NCBI GenBank assembly: GCA_963790965.1 | Contig: CAWBQO010000006.1 | Coordinates: 868,001 to 932,000, forward strand | Direction: 5' to 3' | Origin: CAWBQO01 sp963790965 | GTDB lineage: Bacteria; Bacteroidota; Rhodothermia; Rhodothermales; DASSAV01 | Length of the DNA stretch: 64,000 bases | Part shown: positions 1 through 8,465 of the stretch, in pieces | Numbering within the stretch: the first letter of the stretch is position 1 | Layout: each line of letters begins with the position of its first letter | Notes under the pieces: generated by a model | The model's database searches: none | What the model saw: the letters and a program-made list of their open reading frames with translations, nothing else | What the model was told of the DNA's origin: nothing | Made by a program: the position numbers and the translations under genes

Positions 1-1137
1 ACCAACGGCAAAGGCTCGACGGCCTCTATGCTCGCGGCGGTGTCCACCGCTTCCGGACTGCGCACGGGCCTGCACACCTCGCCGCACCTCCTCAGCGTCA
101 CCGAGCGAATGCGCGTCGACGGCGTCCCGTGTTCGGAATCGTGGTTGGCCGGTGCCGTTGGGCGGCATGACGCCGACTTCAGAGCGTCCGAAGCCAGCTT
201 CTTTGAGGCCACGGTCGCCCTCAGCTTTCTTTATTTCGCAGAGCGTGCGGTGGACCTTGCCGTCGTTGAGGTGGGGCTGGGCGGCCGCCTCGACGCGACG
301 AACGTTTTCACGCCCATTGCATCGCTCATCACCAACATCGGGTTCGACCATACCGACATCCTCGGAGACACCATCGCGAAGATCGCTCGCGAAAAGGCGG
401 GCATCATCAAGCCGGGTGTTCCCGTTCTTACCGCCGCCCGCGACGCGGACGCCCTGCGCGTTATCCGCGAAGAGGCTGAACGGCATTCGTCCCCGTTCCA
501 CCATGTTCTCGCAGAGTCGGAGACTTCCGCGATAGAAGAAGCCGGACGGCATCTGCGCTTCTCGTTGCAGACGCCCACGCGGAATTATGAGGGTCTGGCG
601 CTCGGCCTCGCCGGGAGGCACCAGATGCACAACGCCATTCTGGCCGTCCGAGCAGCCGAAGTGGCGCTGCCGTCCATTCGGCATGATTATGGCTCTGTTT
701 TTCGTGGACTTGCGGAGGTAAGGCAACTCTCCGGCCTCCGCGGGCGGCTCGAGTGCTTGCAAGAACATCCGTTGGTACTCGTTGATGTTGCGCACAACCC
801 GGATGGCCTTTCCGCTACGCTGAAGGCCATTCCTCCTGAAAGGACGCTGCGCGTCGTCTTCGGGGCAGTGAGGGACAAAGATGTGGACGGCATGGCCGCG
901 CTCCTTCGCCGGCGGAAAGCCTTCGTCTTCTGCGTCTCCACACCCGGCGAACGGGGTTTAAGGGCGGATGATTTGTGCGGACGCTTGCTCGAACGCGGCG
1001 TGACGTGTGAATGCGCCGCCTCTCCGTGCGATGGTGTTCGACAGGCGCTCGCCCGGTCCGGCAGCGAAGACGCGCTTCTGGTGACCGGTTCGCACACCGT
1101 GGCAGAAGGTCTGCTGCGGGCTTGGCCTTGTCCTTAG
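1..1137 (+). CDS. folC: Folylpolyglutamate synthase / dihydrofolate synthase, 5' end outside the window
   Basis: ATP-dependent Mur-ligase-fold enzyme that adds glutamate to (dihydro)folate in the cytoplasm. The reading frame is open from base 1, where it already encodes the P-loop TNGKGSTAS, so only a short N-terminus is missing. Further family motifs are LGGRLDATNV, the Lys-containing EKAGIIKPG stretch (the carbamylated-Lys region in this family) and the C-terminal-domain motif DVAHNPDG. 378 residues are visible, which fits a family length of about 420. A small hairpin follows the stop, and rho lies 320 bp downstream on the same strand. Whether the enzyme is bifunctional (FolC) or FPGS-only cannot be decided here. 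Confidence 0.93.
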   Translation, partial: TNGKGSTASMLAAVSTASGLRTGLHTSPHLLSVTERMRVDGVPCSESWLAGAVGRHDADFRASEASFFEATVALSFLYFAERAVDLAVVEVGLGGRLDATNVFTPIASLITNIGFDHTDILGDTIAKIAREKAGIIKPGVPVLTAARDADALRVIREEAERHSSPFHHVLAESETSAIEEAGRHLRFSLQTPTRNYEGLALGLAGRHQMHNAILAVRAAEVALPSIRHDYGSVFRGLAEVRQLSGLRGRLECLQEHPLVLVDVAHNPDGLSATLKAIPPERTLRVVFGAVRDKDVDGMAALLRRRKAFVFCVSTPGERGLRADDLCGRLLERGVTCECAASPCDGVRQALARSGSEDALLVTGSHTVAEGLLRAWPCP

Positions 1138-1169
1138 CGGCGGACATCGGATGCTGTAATATTCACATT

Positions 1170-1190
1170 CGCCTCGCTCAGGAGGCGTTT
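1170..1190 (+). terminator. Weak hairpin after folC
   Basis: CGCCTC and GAGGCG (1170-1175 and 1182-1187) form a 6 bp stem with a 6 nt loop, followed by TTTA. The stem is short and the U-run weak, so this is only a possible intrinsic terminator. Confidence 0.35.
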
Positions 1191-1215
1191 ACTCATACTA
1201 TCTTTCATTTATATT
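1188..1215 (+). promoter_or_regulatory. Possible promoter for rho
   Basis: TTTACT (1188-1193) and TATATT (1210-1215) are separated by 16 bp inside the only AT-rich patch of the 320 bp folC-rho interval. The remainder (about 1216-1458) is GC-rich untranslated leader with no gene I can support. A long leader would fit Rho autoregulation, which is known in other bacteria, but nothing here proves it. Confidence 0.3.
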
Positions 1216-1458
1216 AAGAGCAGACGCCGGCTGCGCCCGTACTCCCGTTTCAGGGCTGCCTTTTCCGCTCCGCGTCTGCACTCGTTCGGCGTCCGGCCGC
1301 GAGTCCTCCACCGTAGCTCTCTGACTCACACCCCTTAGCGCTCCTGGTGCCCCTTTGCGGTGCCGTCGCTACACTCAAGACCATCCCCGGTCCGCTTCAG
1401 TCGGCCAAGGCTCGCCCCTGCGGCCCCCGCCTCGCCGACACACACCCATTGACCAAGA

Positions 1459-3522
1459 ATGAAGATCTCAACCCTCCAGGAGAAGAAGCTCTCCGACCTC
1501 AAGGACATTGCCAAGGGAATGAACCTTTCCGGCGTGTCCAGTATGCGCAAGCAGGACATCATTTACCTCATCCTCGAAGCGCAAGCAGAGGCAGCGGCCG
1601 GCGGCGACGGCGGGCAGCCCGCGCGCCGCGATACCGGCCGCTCAGGTCGTAAGGAGGCCGCGGCTGCCTCATCGGACGAGGGACAGGATTCCTCACCGGC
1701 AGAAAACACCGCCACCACCGACGCGCCGCGTCCGGAACCGCGCCGGGGCGGACGCAATGCCCGCCGGGATCGCGGAGACGACCGCCGTGCGAAGGACGAG
1801 TCATCCTCCGAATCGTCGAACGGTGAGCCGGCTAAGGCCGCTGAGGATCAGTCGCCGGAAGGCCCGAAGGACGAGAACGGGTCTGAAGGCTCCGAGGACG
1901 CAGGACGCAGCCGGCGCGATAACCAGGACCGGCGCCGCGACAACCGCAACGATCGGCGCAACGACAACCGTAACGAGTCGCGGAACGACAACCGGAACGA
2001 GTCGCGCACCGAAGCCTCTGATGACTCGGCAGAGGGCCAGTCGCAGAACCGTGGCGATAACCGGTCCGACAACCGGAACGACCGCGGTGACAACCGGAAT
2101 CGGAACGACGCGCGCGGTGACAACCGGAATCGGAACGATAACCGGACCGACGCCCGCAGTGACAACCGGAGCCGGAATGATAATCGGGACGACCCGCGAG
2201 GCGACAACCGGAACGACCGCGAGCGGGGTGGCCGGCGCGGACGCAATCGCCAAAACCGGGATCGTCGCGATAATCGGGATAACCGCGACAACCGTGACAG
2301 CCGCGATAATCGGCCGCAGCAGGATAATCGCCGGCAGCAGCCGCAACGCCCGCCGCGCGACGATCGGTTCGATAGCATGGCCAACTACGAGCCGACCAAA
2401 GCAGACCTCGAAGCGATGATCACGAAGGTCGGGGTGCTCGAAATCCTGCCGGACGGCTACGGCTTCCTTCGCTCGGCCGAGTACAACTATCTCCCCAGTC
2501 CGGACGATATTTACGTATCGCCCTCTCAGATCAAGCGTTTTGGGCTCAAGCTCGGCGATACCGTTGTAGGCGAGGTGCGGCCTCCGAAAGAAGGAGAACG
2601 CTTCTTTGCGCTCATCCAGGTCACTGAAATCAACGGACGGGCATCGGCCGACCTCGCCGAGCGGCCGTCCTTCGACTACCTGACGCCGCTCTACCCGGAA
2701 CGCCACATCCGCCTCGAAACGACTCCGGCGGAGTACAGCATGAGGATCCTGGACCTGTTCTCGCCCATCGGCAAAGGGCAGCGCGGGCTGATCGTCGCGC
2801 CGCCAAAAGCGGGCAAGACGATCTTGCTCCAGAAGATCGCCAACTCGATCACGACCAATCACCCCGAAGTGTACCTCATCATCCTTCTCGTCGATGAGCG
2901 GCCGGAAGAGGTGACGGACATGGAGCGCCACGTCAAGGCGGAGGTCATTGCCTCCACGTTCGACCAGGAACCCGAGCGGCACGTGCAGGTGGCGGACATC
3001 GTGCTCGAGAAAGCCAAACGCCTTGTCGAGGCCGGTCAGGACGTAGTGATCCTCCTCGATTCGATCACGCGCCTGGCGCGCGCTCACAACGCAGTCGCTC
3101 CAAGCTCCGGCAAGACCCTCTCCGGCGGTATTGAGGCAGGCGCGCTGCGCGGCCCCAAGCGCTTCTTCGGTGCGGCACGCAACATCGAGGAGGGCGGCTC
3201 GCTTACCATCATCGGCACGACCCTGATCGAGACCGGGAGCCGCATGGATGAGGTCATCTTCGAAGAGTTCAAGGGGACCGGCAACATGGAGCTTGTGCTC
3301 ACGCGGCAGCTCGCCGACCGGCGCATTTTCCCGGCTGTTGATGTTGTCAAGTCAGGTACGCGCCGCGAGGAGCTGCTTCTTCCTGATGCAAAGCTCAACC
3401 GCATCTGGATTCTGCGCAAGTTGCTCGCTGATATGGACCCGACGCAGGCCATGCAGTTCGTCCTTGACAAGATGCGTGGCACCCGCGATAACGACGAGTT
3501 CCTGATCGTGATGAACTCCTGA
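1459..3522 (+). CDS. rho: Transcription termination factor Rho with a long Arg/Asn/Asp-rich insertion
   Basis: Hexameric RNA-dependent ATPase that ends transcription. The protein has 687 residues against about 420 in E. coli. Order of parts: a Rho_N helical domain (about 1-45); a low-complexity, highly charged segment (about 45-305) dominated by RDNRND/RGDNRN-like repeats; the RNA-binding cold-shock fold (from about 315, with DGYGFLR); and the RecA-like ATPase with Walker A APPKAGKT (about 446-453), Walker B VVILLDSITRLARA and the Q/R-loop region SSGKTLSGG. ATG at 1459 starts exactly at the conserved Rho_N sequence (MKISTLQEKKL) and has no Shine-Dalgarno. Large insertions at this position occur in Rho of Actinobacteria and Bacteroidota. 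Here the insertion should bind RNA and could drive phase separation, which is inference. Confidence 0.97.
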   Translation: MKISTLQEKKLSDLKDIAKGMNLSGVSSMRKQDIIYLILEAQAEAAAGGDGGQPARRDTGRSGRKEAAAASSDEGQDSSPAENTATTDAPRPEPRRGGRNARRDRGDDRRAKDESSSESSNGEPAKAAEDQSPEGPKDENGSEGSEDAGRSRRDNQDRRRDNRNDRRNDNRNESRNDNRNESRTEASDDSAEGQSQNRGDNRSDNRNDRGDNRNRNDARGDNRNRNDNRTDARSDNRSRNDNRDDPRGDNRNDRERGGRRGRNRQNRDRRDNRDNRDNRDSRDNRPQQDNRRQQPQRPPRDDRFDSMANYEPTKADLEAMITKVGVLEILPDGYGFLRSAEYNYLPSPDDIYVSPSQIKRFGLKLGDTVVGEVRPPKEGERFFALIQVTEINGRASADLAERPSFDYLTPLYPERHIRLETTPAEYSMRILDLFSPIGKGQRGLIVAPPKAGKTILLQKIANSITTNHPEVYLIILLVDERPEEVTDMERHVKAEVIASTFDQEPERHVQVADIVLEKAKRLVEAGQDVVILLDSITRLARAHNAVAPSSGKTLSGGIEAGALRGPKRFFGAARNIEEGGSLTIIGTTLIETGSRMDEVIFEEFKGTGNMELVLTRQLADRRIFPAVDVVKSGTRREELLLPDAKLNRIWILRKLLADMDPTQAMQFVLDKMRGTRDNDEFLIVMNS

Positions 3523-3540
3523 CGACTGCCGTCTACGCAA

Positions 3541-3572
3541 AGAGGCCCGTTTCCGGTGGGGAACGGGCCTCT
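3541..3572. terminator. Intrinsic terminator between rho and the convergent gene
   Basis: A perfect 11 bp stem (AGAGGCCCGTT at 3541-3551 with AACGGGCCTCT at 3562-3572) has a 10 nt loop. It sits between two convergent genes and can act on both strands: CTTGTG follows on + and CTTTGCG on -. Confidence 0.8.
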
Positions 3573-3594
3573 TGTGCGTTGTGCGGGCAAGGCG

Positions 3595-4020
3595 CTAAAG
3601 GACGTTGTTTTCAGCCTCTTCGAACCCTGCGAGCACATCTGCGATGAGCGCTCCGGAGCGGGGAAGCTCCTTCTTTTCTACGTGCCGGTTGACGTAGGCC
3701 CGAGCGTTGTCCGAGCCGATGGAGACGATGGCGGCAAGCGCCAACTCCCGTACCTCTTCGTTCTTATCCCGCTCGTAGACGCCGATCAGCCGGTTGACGA
3801 TCTGGTGGAGAGGCGCTTCCAGGCGGTAGTTGTTGGCGAAGTAAATCATGTTGCGAAGCGTCTGCTTGCGGATTGCAACGTCTTTGGAGGCGCAGTTCGT
3901 CTGCGTCTGCGTCAGCAGATTATTCCAGAAGGTGGGCGAAGCATTGGCATACTTGCGTTCCTGCGCGAGTGACGGAAGGGCCATGCAGAAGAGGAGCGTA
4001 AAAAGGAAGAGGCGTTTCAT
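3595..4020 (-). CDS. Secreted alpha-helical (HEAT-like) protein of unknown function
   Basis: 141 residues. Residues 1-19 form a signal peptide (MKRLFLFTLLFCMALPSLA, cleavage after the second Ala). The rest is helical, with paired amphipathic helices such as KQTLRNMIYFANNY and VRELALAAIVSIGSD that resemble HEAT repeats, as if scoring change along a short solenoid. A single Cys follows the signal region, but there is no lipobox. It stands alone between the rho terminator and a GH5 gene. I do not recognise a named family; periplasmic location is predicted from the signal peptide only. Confidence 0.8.
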   Translation of the reverse strand: MKRLFLFTLLFCMALPSLAQERKYANASPTFWNNLLTQTQTNCASKDVAIRKQTLRNMIYFANNYRLEAPLHQIVNRLIGVYERDKNEEVRELALAAIVSIGSDNARAYVNRHVEKKELPRSGALIADVLAGFEEAENNVL

Positions 4021-4269
4021 GGTAGTCTCGGGAGGTAGGTGGGTGGGTCGGTTGGTTTCGGAGCGCGCTTTCTGAACGAGTACACGGCTCCGCGCGGCGT
4101 GCAGTTACAGCCCGCGCCGGCCGACGTTACGAACATCCTCTCCCTGTTGCGGGCGACCTCCCCGTGTTGCGAACGCCCGCCCGCCGGTCGCCTGGGTCCG
4201 GCGGAAGGCGGGTGCAGCCTTTGTCCTGAACAAACATCCCGGCGCGTTTATATGCGCCGCCGAGTCGTT

Positions 4270-6000
4270 CTATTGACGCTGAATGGTCAGCGCGCGTACG
4301 TCCGGGTGGCCGTCTTTGATGTGGATGCGGACGCGGTGCTCGCCCGCGGTCAGCGGCAGCTCGACCACAGGCGTCTGCCGCCAGTCGGCCGCCGGGGGAA
4401 GGGCCGTCGTGGTGCTCGAAACTCCGTTCACGATTTCCACAGAGACGGCGGCGGAGGTCTCTGACCGCGCCTCGACGCCGATACGGTAGCGGCCGGCTTC
4501 TTCCACGCGAACGGTGTACTGAAGCCATTCGCCCGGCTCTGTCCATCCAACGAAGTAGCCGCCGCCATCTTCTTCCGTGCCGATGTCCACGCCGTCGTTG
4601 CGGTAGACGTGGCCCCGGTTCCACGGCGTCGACTCGCCGCCTGTCGAGACGCGGAAGTTGGCGGTGTCCGCGTCCATGTAGGCGTAGCCCTGCCTTCCGA
4701 GGTCGTAGTCTACTGCCGGAATGCGCGCCTGGGCACCCACGGCGGGCGGGCGGAACGGCCGGGTGGCGGTCGTATGCGGCTGCCGGATCATGGCGTCCAC
4801 CACGTCGGGGTGGTAGATGTTGTTCTCCAGCTTTACGTTCTCGGCGAACTGCATGAGCGCGGCGTAAGCATCATCCCCCGACGGCCGCGGCCCCTCTCCG
4901 CGCCAGTAGGCCGTCAGTTGCCGGTAGCCTTCGTTCATCGCTATCTCCAGAGGGTTGTTGAACCCGATCTTCTTGAGCGGCCACCACGCCCAGCCGATGC
5001 CGTTCTCCTCGGCGAGCCGAATGGCACTTGTGAACCAGGAATTTGAGTTTTCGCCCGATTCCCCGAGCCACACGGGCACGCCGCGCGCATCACGCAGGAC
5101 AAGGATCCCCTTGAGTTCATTTTGCGTGTTGTAATTCCAGTATTTGTGGAAGCTCAAGGCGAGGTTGTCGTCCCAAAGTGCAGGCAGATTCTTGTAGTTG
5201 TTGCCCCAGCAGTTGCCCTCGATGATGACGAGATGGTTGGGATCGACCTCGCGGATGGCCTCCGTGATTTCTCGCTCGTGTTCCCAGAGGATCGTGTTGT
5301 CCGTCTCGGCGCACCCGTTCATATCTTCGTCGGGATCGGCAAAGCCCCAGTTAGGCTCGTTGATCACATCATAGCCGCCGATATGCGGTTCGTTGGCATA
5401 CCGGGCGGCGAGTTCTTGCCAGAGCGCAACGGTCCGGGCGCGGTTCTCCTCACTCTCCCACAGAGACGGTTTGTCTGGATTGTAGTCGTTGATGTTCGCG
5501 TCCTTTCCCTGACCGCCCGGGGCGGCGTGCAGATCGAGGATGAGGTACATATCATTGTTTTCCACCCACGCGAGGAGCGAATCAAGCATGGTAAAGCCCT
5601 TCTCACGCCAGGTGATCTTACCCGGGATCGGCTCCTCGGCCACCGGCGGCATGAACCATTTGTAGTGCATAGGGAGGCGAATGGAGTTGAAGCCCCAGGC
5701 GGCCATCGAGTCCACGTCGACGCGGCGCATGTGATTTGCGAGCCAGGCGTCGTAGAAGGCCGCCTTCCGGTCGGGACCCACGATGTCCTCGATGCGCTCC
5801 TCGATCTTGTACTGCGGTCCGCCGGTGCGGAGCATATATCCTTCCTGAAGCATCCAGCCACCGAGGCCGATGCCGCGCAAGATGACCGTGTCACCCTCGC
5901 CATCCACAATGCGCGTCCCTTCGGCGTGCAAAAAGCCCTGCCCCGACGCCGTCCCGGCGGCCAAAAACAAAAGCGCGACTGCGAAAAAGAGCGTCTTCAT
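4270..6000 (-). CDS. Secreted glycoside hydrolase family 5 enzyme with a C-terminal CBM6-type domain
   Basis: 576 residues. A signal peptide (ends at about TASGQG) is followed by a GH5 (beta/alpha)8 barrel (about 20-400) with the acid/base in VINEPNWG and the nucleophile in WLGESGENS. The early motif LRGIGLGGWMLQEGYM is typical of GH5 cellulase/exo-glucanase relatives. The last ~135 residues look like a CBM6 beta-sandwich (YAYMDADTANFR, VGWTEPGEWLQYTV, GEHRVRIHI). The start is placed at ATG 6000 because the signal peptide begins there; an upstream in-frame ATG at 6072 would add 24 unlikely residues. The likely substrate is a beta-glucan or related plant/algal glycan, but the subfamily and specificity are not readable. 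No T9SS sorting domain is present. Confidence 0.9.
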   Translation of the reverse strand: MKTLFFAVALLFLAAGTASGQGFLHAEGTRIVDGEGDTVILRGIGLGGWMLQEGYMLRTGGPQYKIEERIEDIVGPDRKAAFYDAWLANHMRRVDVDSMAAWGFNSIRLPMHYKWFMPPVAEEPIPGKITWREKGFTMLDSLLAWVENNDMYLILDLHAAPGGQGKDANINDYNPDKPSLWESEENRARTVALWQELAARYANEPHIGGYDVINEPNWGFADPDEDMNGCAETDNTILWEHEREITEAIREVDPNHLVIIEGNCWGNNYKNLPALWDDNLALSFHKYWNYNTQNELKGILVLRDARGVPVWLGESGENSNSWFTSAIRLAEENGIGWAWWPLKKIGFNNPLEIAMNEGYRQLTAYWRGEGPRPSGDDAYAALMQFAENVKLENNIYHPDVVDAMIRQPHTTATRPFRPPAVGAQARIPAVDYDLGRQGYAYMDADTANFRVSTGGESTPWNRGHVYRNDGVDIGTEEDGGGYFVGWTEPGEWLQYTVRVEEAGRYRIGVEARSETSAAVSVEIVNGVSSTTTALPPAADWRQTPVVELPLTAGEHRVRIHIKDGHPDVRALTIQRQ

Positions 6001-6104
6001 GGAATCACCGTTCTTCAAAAGGCGCTTTAGAGACTGCGCCGCTGAGCAATGAACGTGGAAAAAGCGAACCAATGCTTCTGGGGATGAGGCCCGGGCCGGT
6101 GCCC

Positions 6105-6665
6105 TCAGGTTCTCCGCCGCTCATCGGCACGGCGAAGGGCTTCGGCGAGGGTGTCGGTCGAATAGCCGCTGAGGATGCGGCTTAAGAAGTCAACCTGCTG
6201 CTCCTGGTCGTTGAATTCGATCACGCCTTCGGAAAGTGCGCGCTGCAGGACGGGATGGTATTCGTCGATGATCTCCGTGATTCCGGCGAGGCAGCGCATG
6301 ACCTGCGCCTTGGTGAACGGCGCGTCCTCCACAGGAAACTCGATCACGGGGCGGACTTCGCCGTCGTTCTCGTCATACTCGAACTGGATCATTTTTGTGC
6401 GCCATTGGATCATCGTGCAGGCCTGCAGAAACGGCCCGGCCGCGTCGAGTGGCACGACGTAGGCTTGCGGAGCGAAGAGCGTGAAGTACCGGCCATTCTC
6501 CGGGAGCATGATAACGAGTTGAAGGTAGGGATCGCCGTCCAGATCCCGGTAATGCTCCAGTCCTGAAAACCCTGTCAGGATCATCTCGTCCTCGCGCCGC
6601 TCGAAGGACAGATCTTCTTCTTCCAGAAAACGCGCGATTTCGCGGAGGGAGGTAGCCATGGTCAT
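6105..6665 (-). CDS. YbjN-domain-like cytosolic protein
   Basis: 186 acidic residues with no signal peptide or membrane segment. The pattern of an N-terminal helix (REIARFLEEEDL), a curved sheet (QLVIMLPENGRYFTLFAP) and a long C-terminal helix resembles YbjN / type III secretion chaperone-like folds, which often act as small stabilising partners. This fold call is by eye. ATG at 6665 and a second in-frame ATG at 6659 are both possible starts. It is transcribed in the same direction as the GH5 gene, 104 bp upstream of it, and is followed upstream by a repeat block. Confidence 0.7.
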   Translation of the reverse strand: MTMATSLREIARFLEEEDLSFERREDEMILTGFSGLEHYRDLDGDPYLQLVIMLPENGRYFTLFAPQAYVVPLDAAGPFLQACTMIQWRTKMIQFEYDENDGEVRPVIEFPVEDAPFTKAQVMRCLAGITEIIDEYHPVLQRALSEGVIEFNDQEQQVDFLSRILSGYSTDTLAEALRRADERRRT

Positions 6666-6795
6666 AGGGAGGATGCGAGGAAAGCGGTACTACACGGGGC
6701 GCTGCGGAGGCCCGGTGGGGCAATATCCTACAAGCGGCCTCCGCGCGCAAGAGCGAACCGAAGGTATTCTGCAGATTCACACCGCGGCCTGTTTA

Positions 6796-6920
6796 GATTT
6801 AACGCACAGGCGACATGCGGGCCGCGAGGCCTGTTCCGATTTGACGCAGAGGCGCGGAGCATGTGCGGGCGGCGCGGGCGGGCCTTTCCGATTTGGCGCA
6901 GAGGCGCAGAGGCGCGGAGA
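6796..6920. repeat. Imperfect tandem repeat carrying the GACGCAGAGGCGC motif
   Basis: Three successive degenerate units start at 6796, 6838 and 6890, each beginning GATTT(A/G)(A/G)CGCA(C/G)AGGCG and separated by GC-rich filler. The same motif recurs once at 45374-45396 (GACGCAGAGGCGCAGAGACG). The block is non-coding. The short frames that cross it are broken and not conserved between units. Confidence 0.7.
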
Positions 6921-6998
6921 GTACGAAGCTGCTGACGCCGGCTTATGCAATTCCTGAGCGCACCCCCTCCCCCCGGAGCCTGTCCCGCCCCCGCGGGA

Positions 6999-7361
6999 GG
7001 TACTCCCCCTGAGAGGAAGAGAGTGTGCAAGGATTAGTGTTCAGGAATATGAATGCCCTTTCCGATCAAGAAATTCCTCCCCTTCAAGGGGAGGTGGCGC
7101 GAAGCGACGGAGGGGTGTGGCTCAGGAATGGCAGTGCCGCCCACCGGCGGCGGGGCGCGGCTCAGGAATGGCTGCAGGTTCAGTATGCCGCCGCGAAGAA
7201 AACCCCCCTCCCCCTTCGGGGTACTCCCCCTGGAAGGGGGAGAGTGTGCAAGAATTAGCGTTCAGGAATATGACCACGCTTTCAGATCACGAAATTCCTC
7301 CCGTTTCAGGGGAGGTGGCGCGAAGCGACGGAGGGGTGCGGCTCAGGAATGGCAGTGCCGC
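6999..7361. repeat. Two 142 bp direct repeats with an internal perfect palindrome
   Basis: Units at 6999-7140 and 7220-7361 share GGTACTCCCCCTG, AGAGTGTGCAAG, GTTCAGGAATATGA, AAATTCCTCCC, GAGGTGGCGCGAAGCGACGG and CAGGAATGGCAGTGCCGC at an offset of 221 bp. Unit 1 holds a 19 bp palindrome (CCTCCCCTT-C-AAGGGGAGG, 7076-7094). The block between them (7141-7219) repeats CGGCTCAGGAATGGC once more. Reading frames across the units are not preserved, so the sequence is taken as non-coding. The rest of 6666-7510 shows nothing else I can support. Confidence 0.8.
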
Positions 7362-7510
7362 GACCGAATACCTGCCTTCCCCCTTGCGCCGCCTCACACT
7401 CTCCCGGAGCCTGACCTGAGCGGAGCCAATCGCCGGTGGCGTGCGGCGGGGGGCGCAGTTTCCAGTTGCGGCGCGCCCGGAATCGTGAGGGGGCGGCGCG
7501 TGTCGGCGGG

Positions 7511-8326
7511 TCAGATGTAGATGAGGCCGATCGTGCCGACGATGAACAGGTAGATGGCGAAGTAATGGAGCTTGCCACGGCTCACGAATGCGATCATGCC
7601 CCTGATCGCGGCGATGCCGGAGAGATAAGCGGCCAGCGTGCCGACGAGAATGGGCACCCAGTCGATGGTGAGGCCGATTTCAATCAGGCCAACGCCCTTG
7701 ATAAGCGTGGCACCGATCACGACCGGGAGCAGCATCAGAAAGGAGAAGTTGGCGGCCTTCTCCGGCTCGACGTTGAGGTAGAGCGACGTGCAAATGGTCG
7801 AACCGGAGCGCGAAATGCCCGGCGTCATCGCGGCGGACTGGGCGATACCGATCAGGAGCGCCTTTAGCGGCGAGATCTTGCCGTCGGGGTTTTTGCGGAG
7901 AAGGGTCAGAAGGAGCAAGACGCCCGTGACGAGGAGCATGGCGCAGACGAACCGGGGATCATTGAAGGCGCTCTCCAGCCAATCTTTGAACAAAATGTAC
8001 GTGATGCCCGTCGGAATCATCGTGATGAGGATGAAGATGGCGAGGCGGAACTCGCTCTCTTCCCGGTAGCGGGCCTTGAGCGTGCCCGGATGCGCAACGC
8101 CGCCGAAGAAAGCGCTCAGAATGCCACCAACCCGCGACCAGTACACCGTCAGGATGCTCAACACGGTGCCGAAATGCAGCAGGACCTCAAAGGTCACGTC
8201 GCTGCTTCCGGCGGTGTTCAGCCCGAGCACGTACTGGCCGAGCACGAGGTGGCCCGAGGATGAAACGGGCAAAAATTCAGTCAGCCCTTGCACCAGGCCG
8301 AGGATCGCGGCTTCCCACCAGGTCAT
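7511..8326 (-). CDS. uppP: Undecaprenyl-diphosphatase (BacA/UppP family)
   Basis: Integral membrane phosphatase that recycles undecaprenyl pyrophosphate for peptidoglycan and glycan synthesis; its loss sensitises cells to bacitracin. 271 residues with about eight hydrophobic helices. Both signature regions are present: EFLPVSSSGHLVL (residues 17-29, catalytic Glu17 and His26) and PGISRSGSTI. ATG at 8326 gives the conserved MTWWEAAILGLVQGLTE N-terminus; the frame stays open further upstream but without similarity. It is divergent from ppx, with a shared 139 bp promoter region. Confidence 0.96.
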   Translation of the reverse strand: MTWWEAAILGLVQGLTEFLPVSSSGHLVLGQYVLGLNTAGSSDVTFEVLLHFGTVLSILTVYWSRVGGILSAFFGGVAHPGTLKARYREESEFRLAIFILITMIPTGITYILFKDWLESAFNDPRFVCAMLLVTGVLLLLTLLRKNPDGKISPLKALLIGIAQSAAMTPGISRSGSTICTSLYLNVEPEKAANFSFLMLLPVVIGATLIKGVGLIEIGLTIDWVPILVGTLAAYLSGIAAIRGMIAFVSRGKLHYFAIYLFIVGTIGLIYI

Positions 8327-8465
8327 GTATATTCTCGACGAAAGCTTCTTTTCTGTTAGCGAACGCCAAGTTACGCCGCACACGGGCGAATGACTGCATC
8401 GGAGAGAAAAGGATGTGTGATATTCATTCTCCCAACGTGCCGCCGCTGTTCGCCCGCACTTCATT

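Noticed and set aside
1801..3087. 428-residue frame antisense to rho, rich in Val/Ile/Pro
   Set aside because: Mirror of the repetitive, biased rho codons; no start signal or family motif.
7053..7520. 155-residue plus-strand frame over the 142 bp repeats
   Set aside because: It is made of repeat sequence; the two repeats are read in different ways and no family is recognisable.
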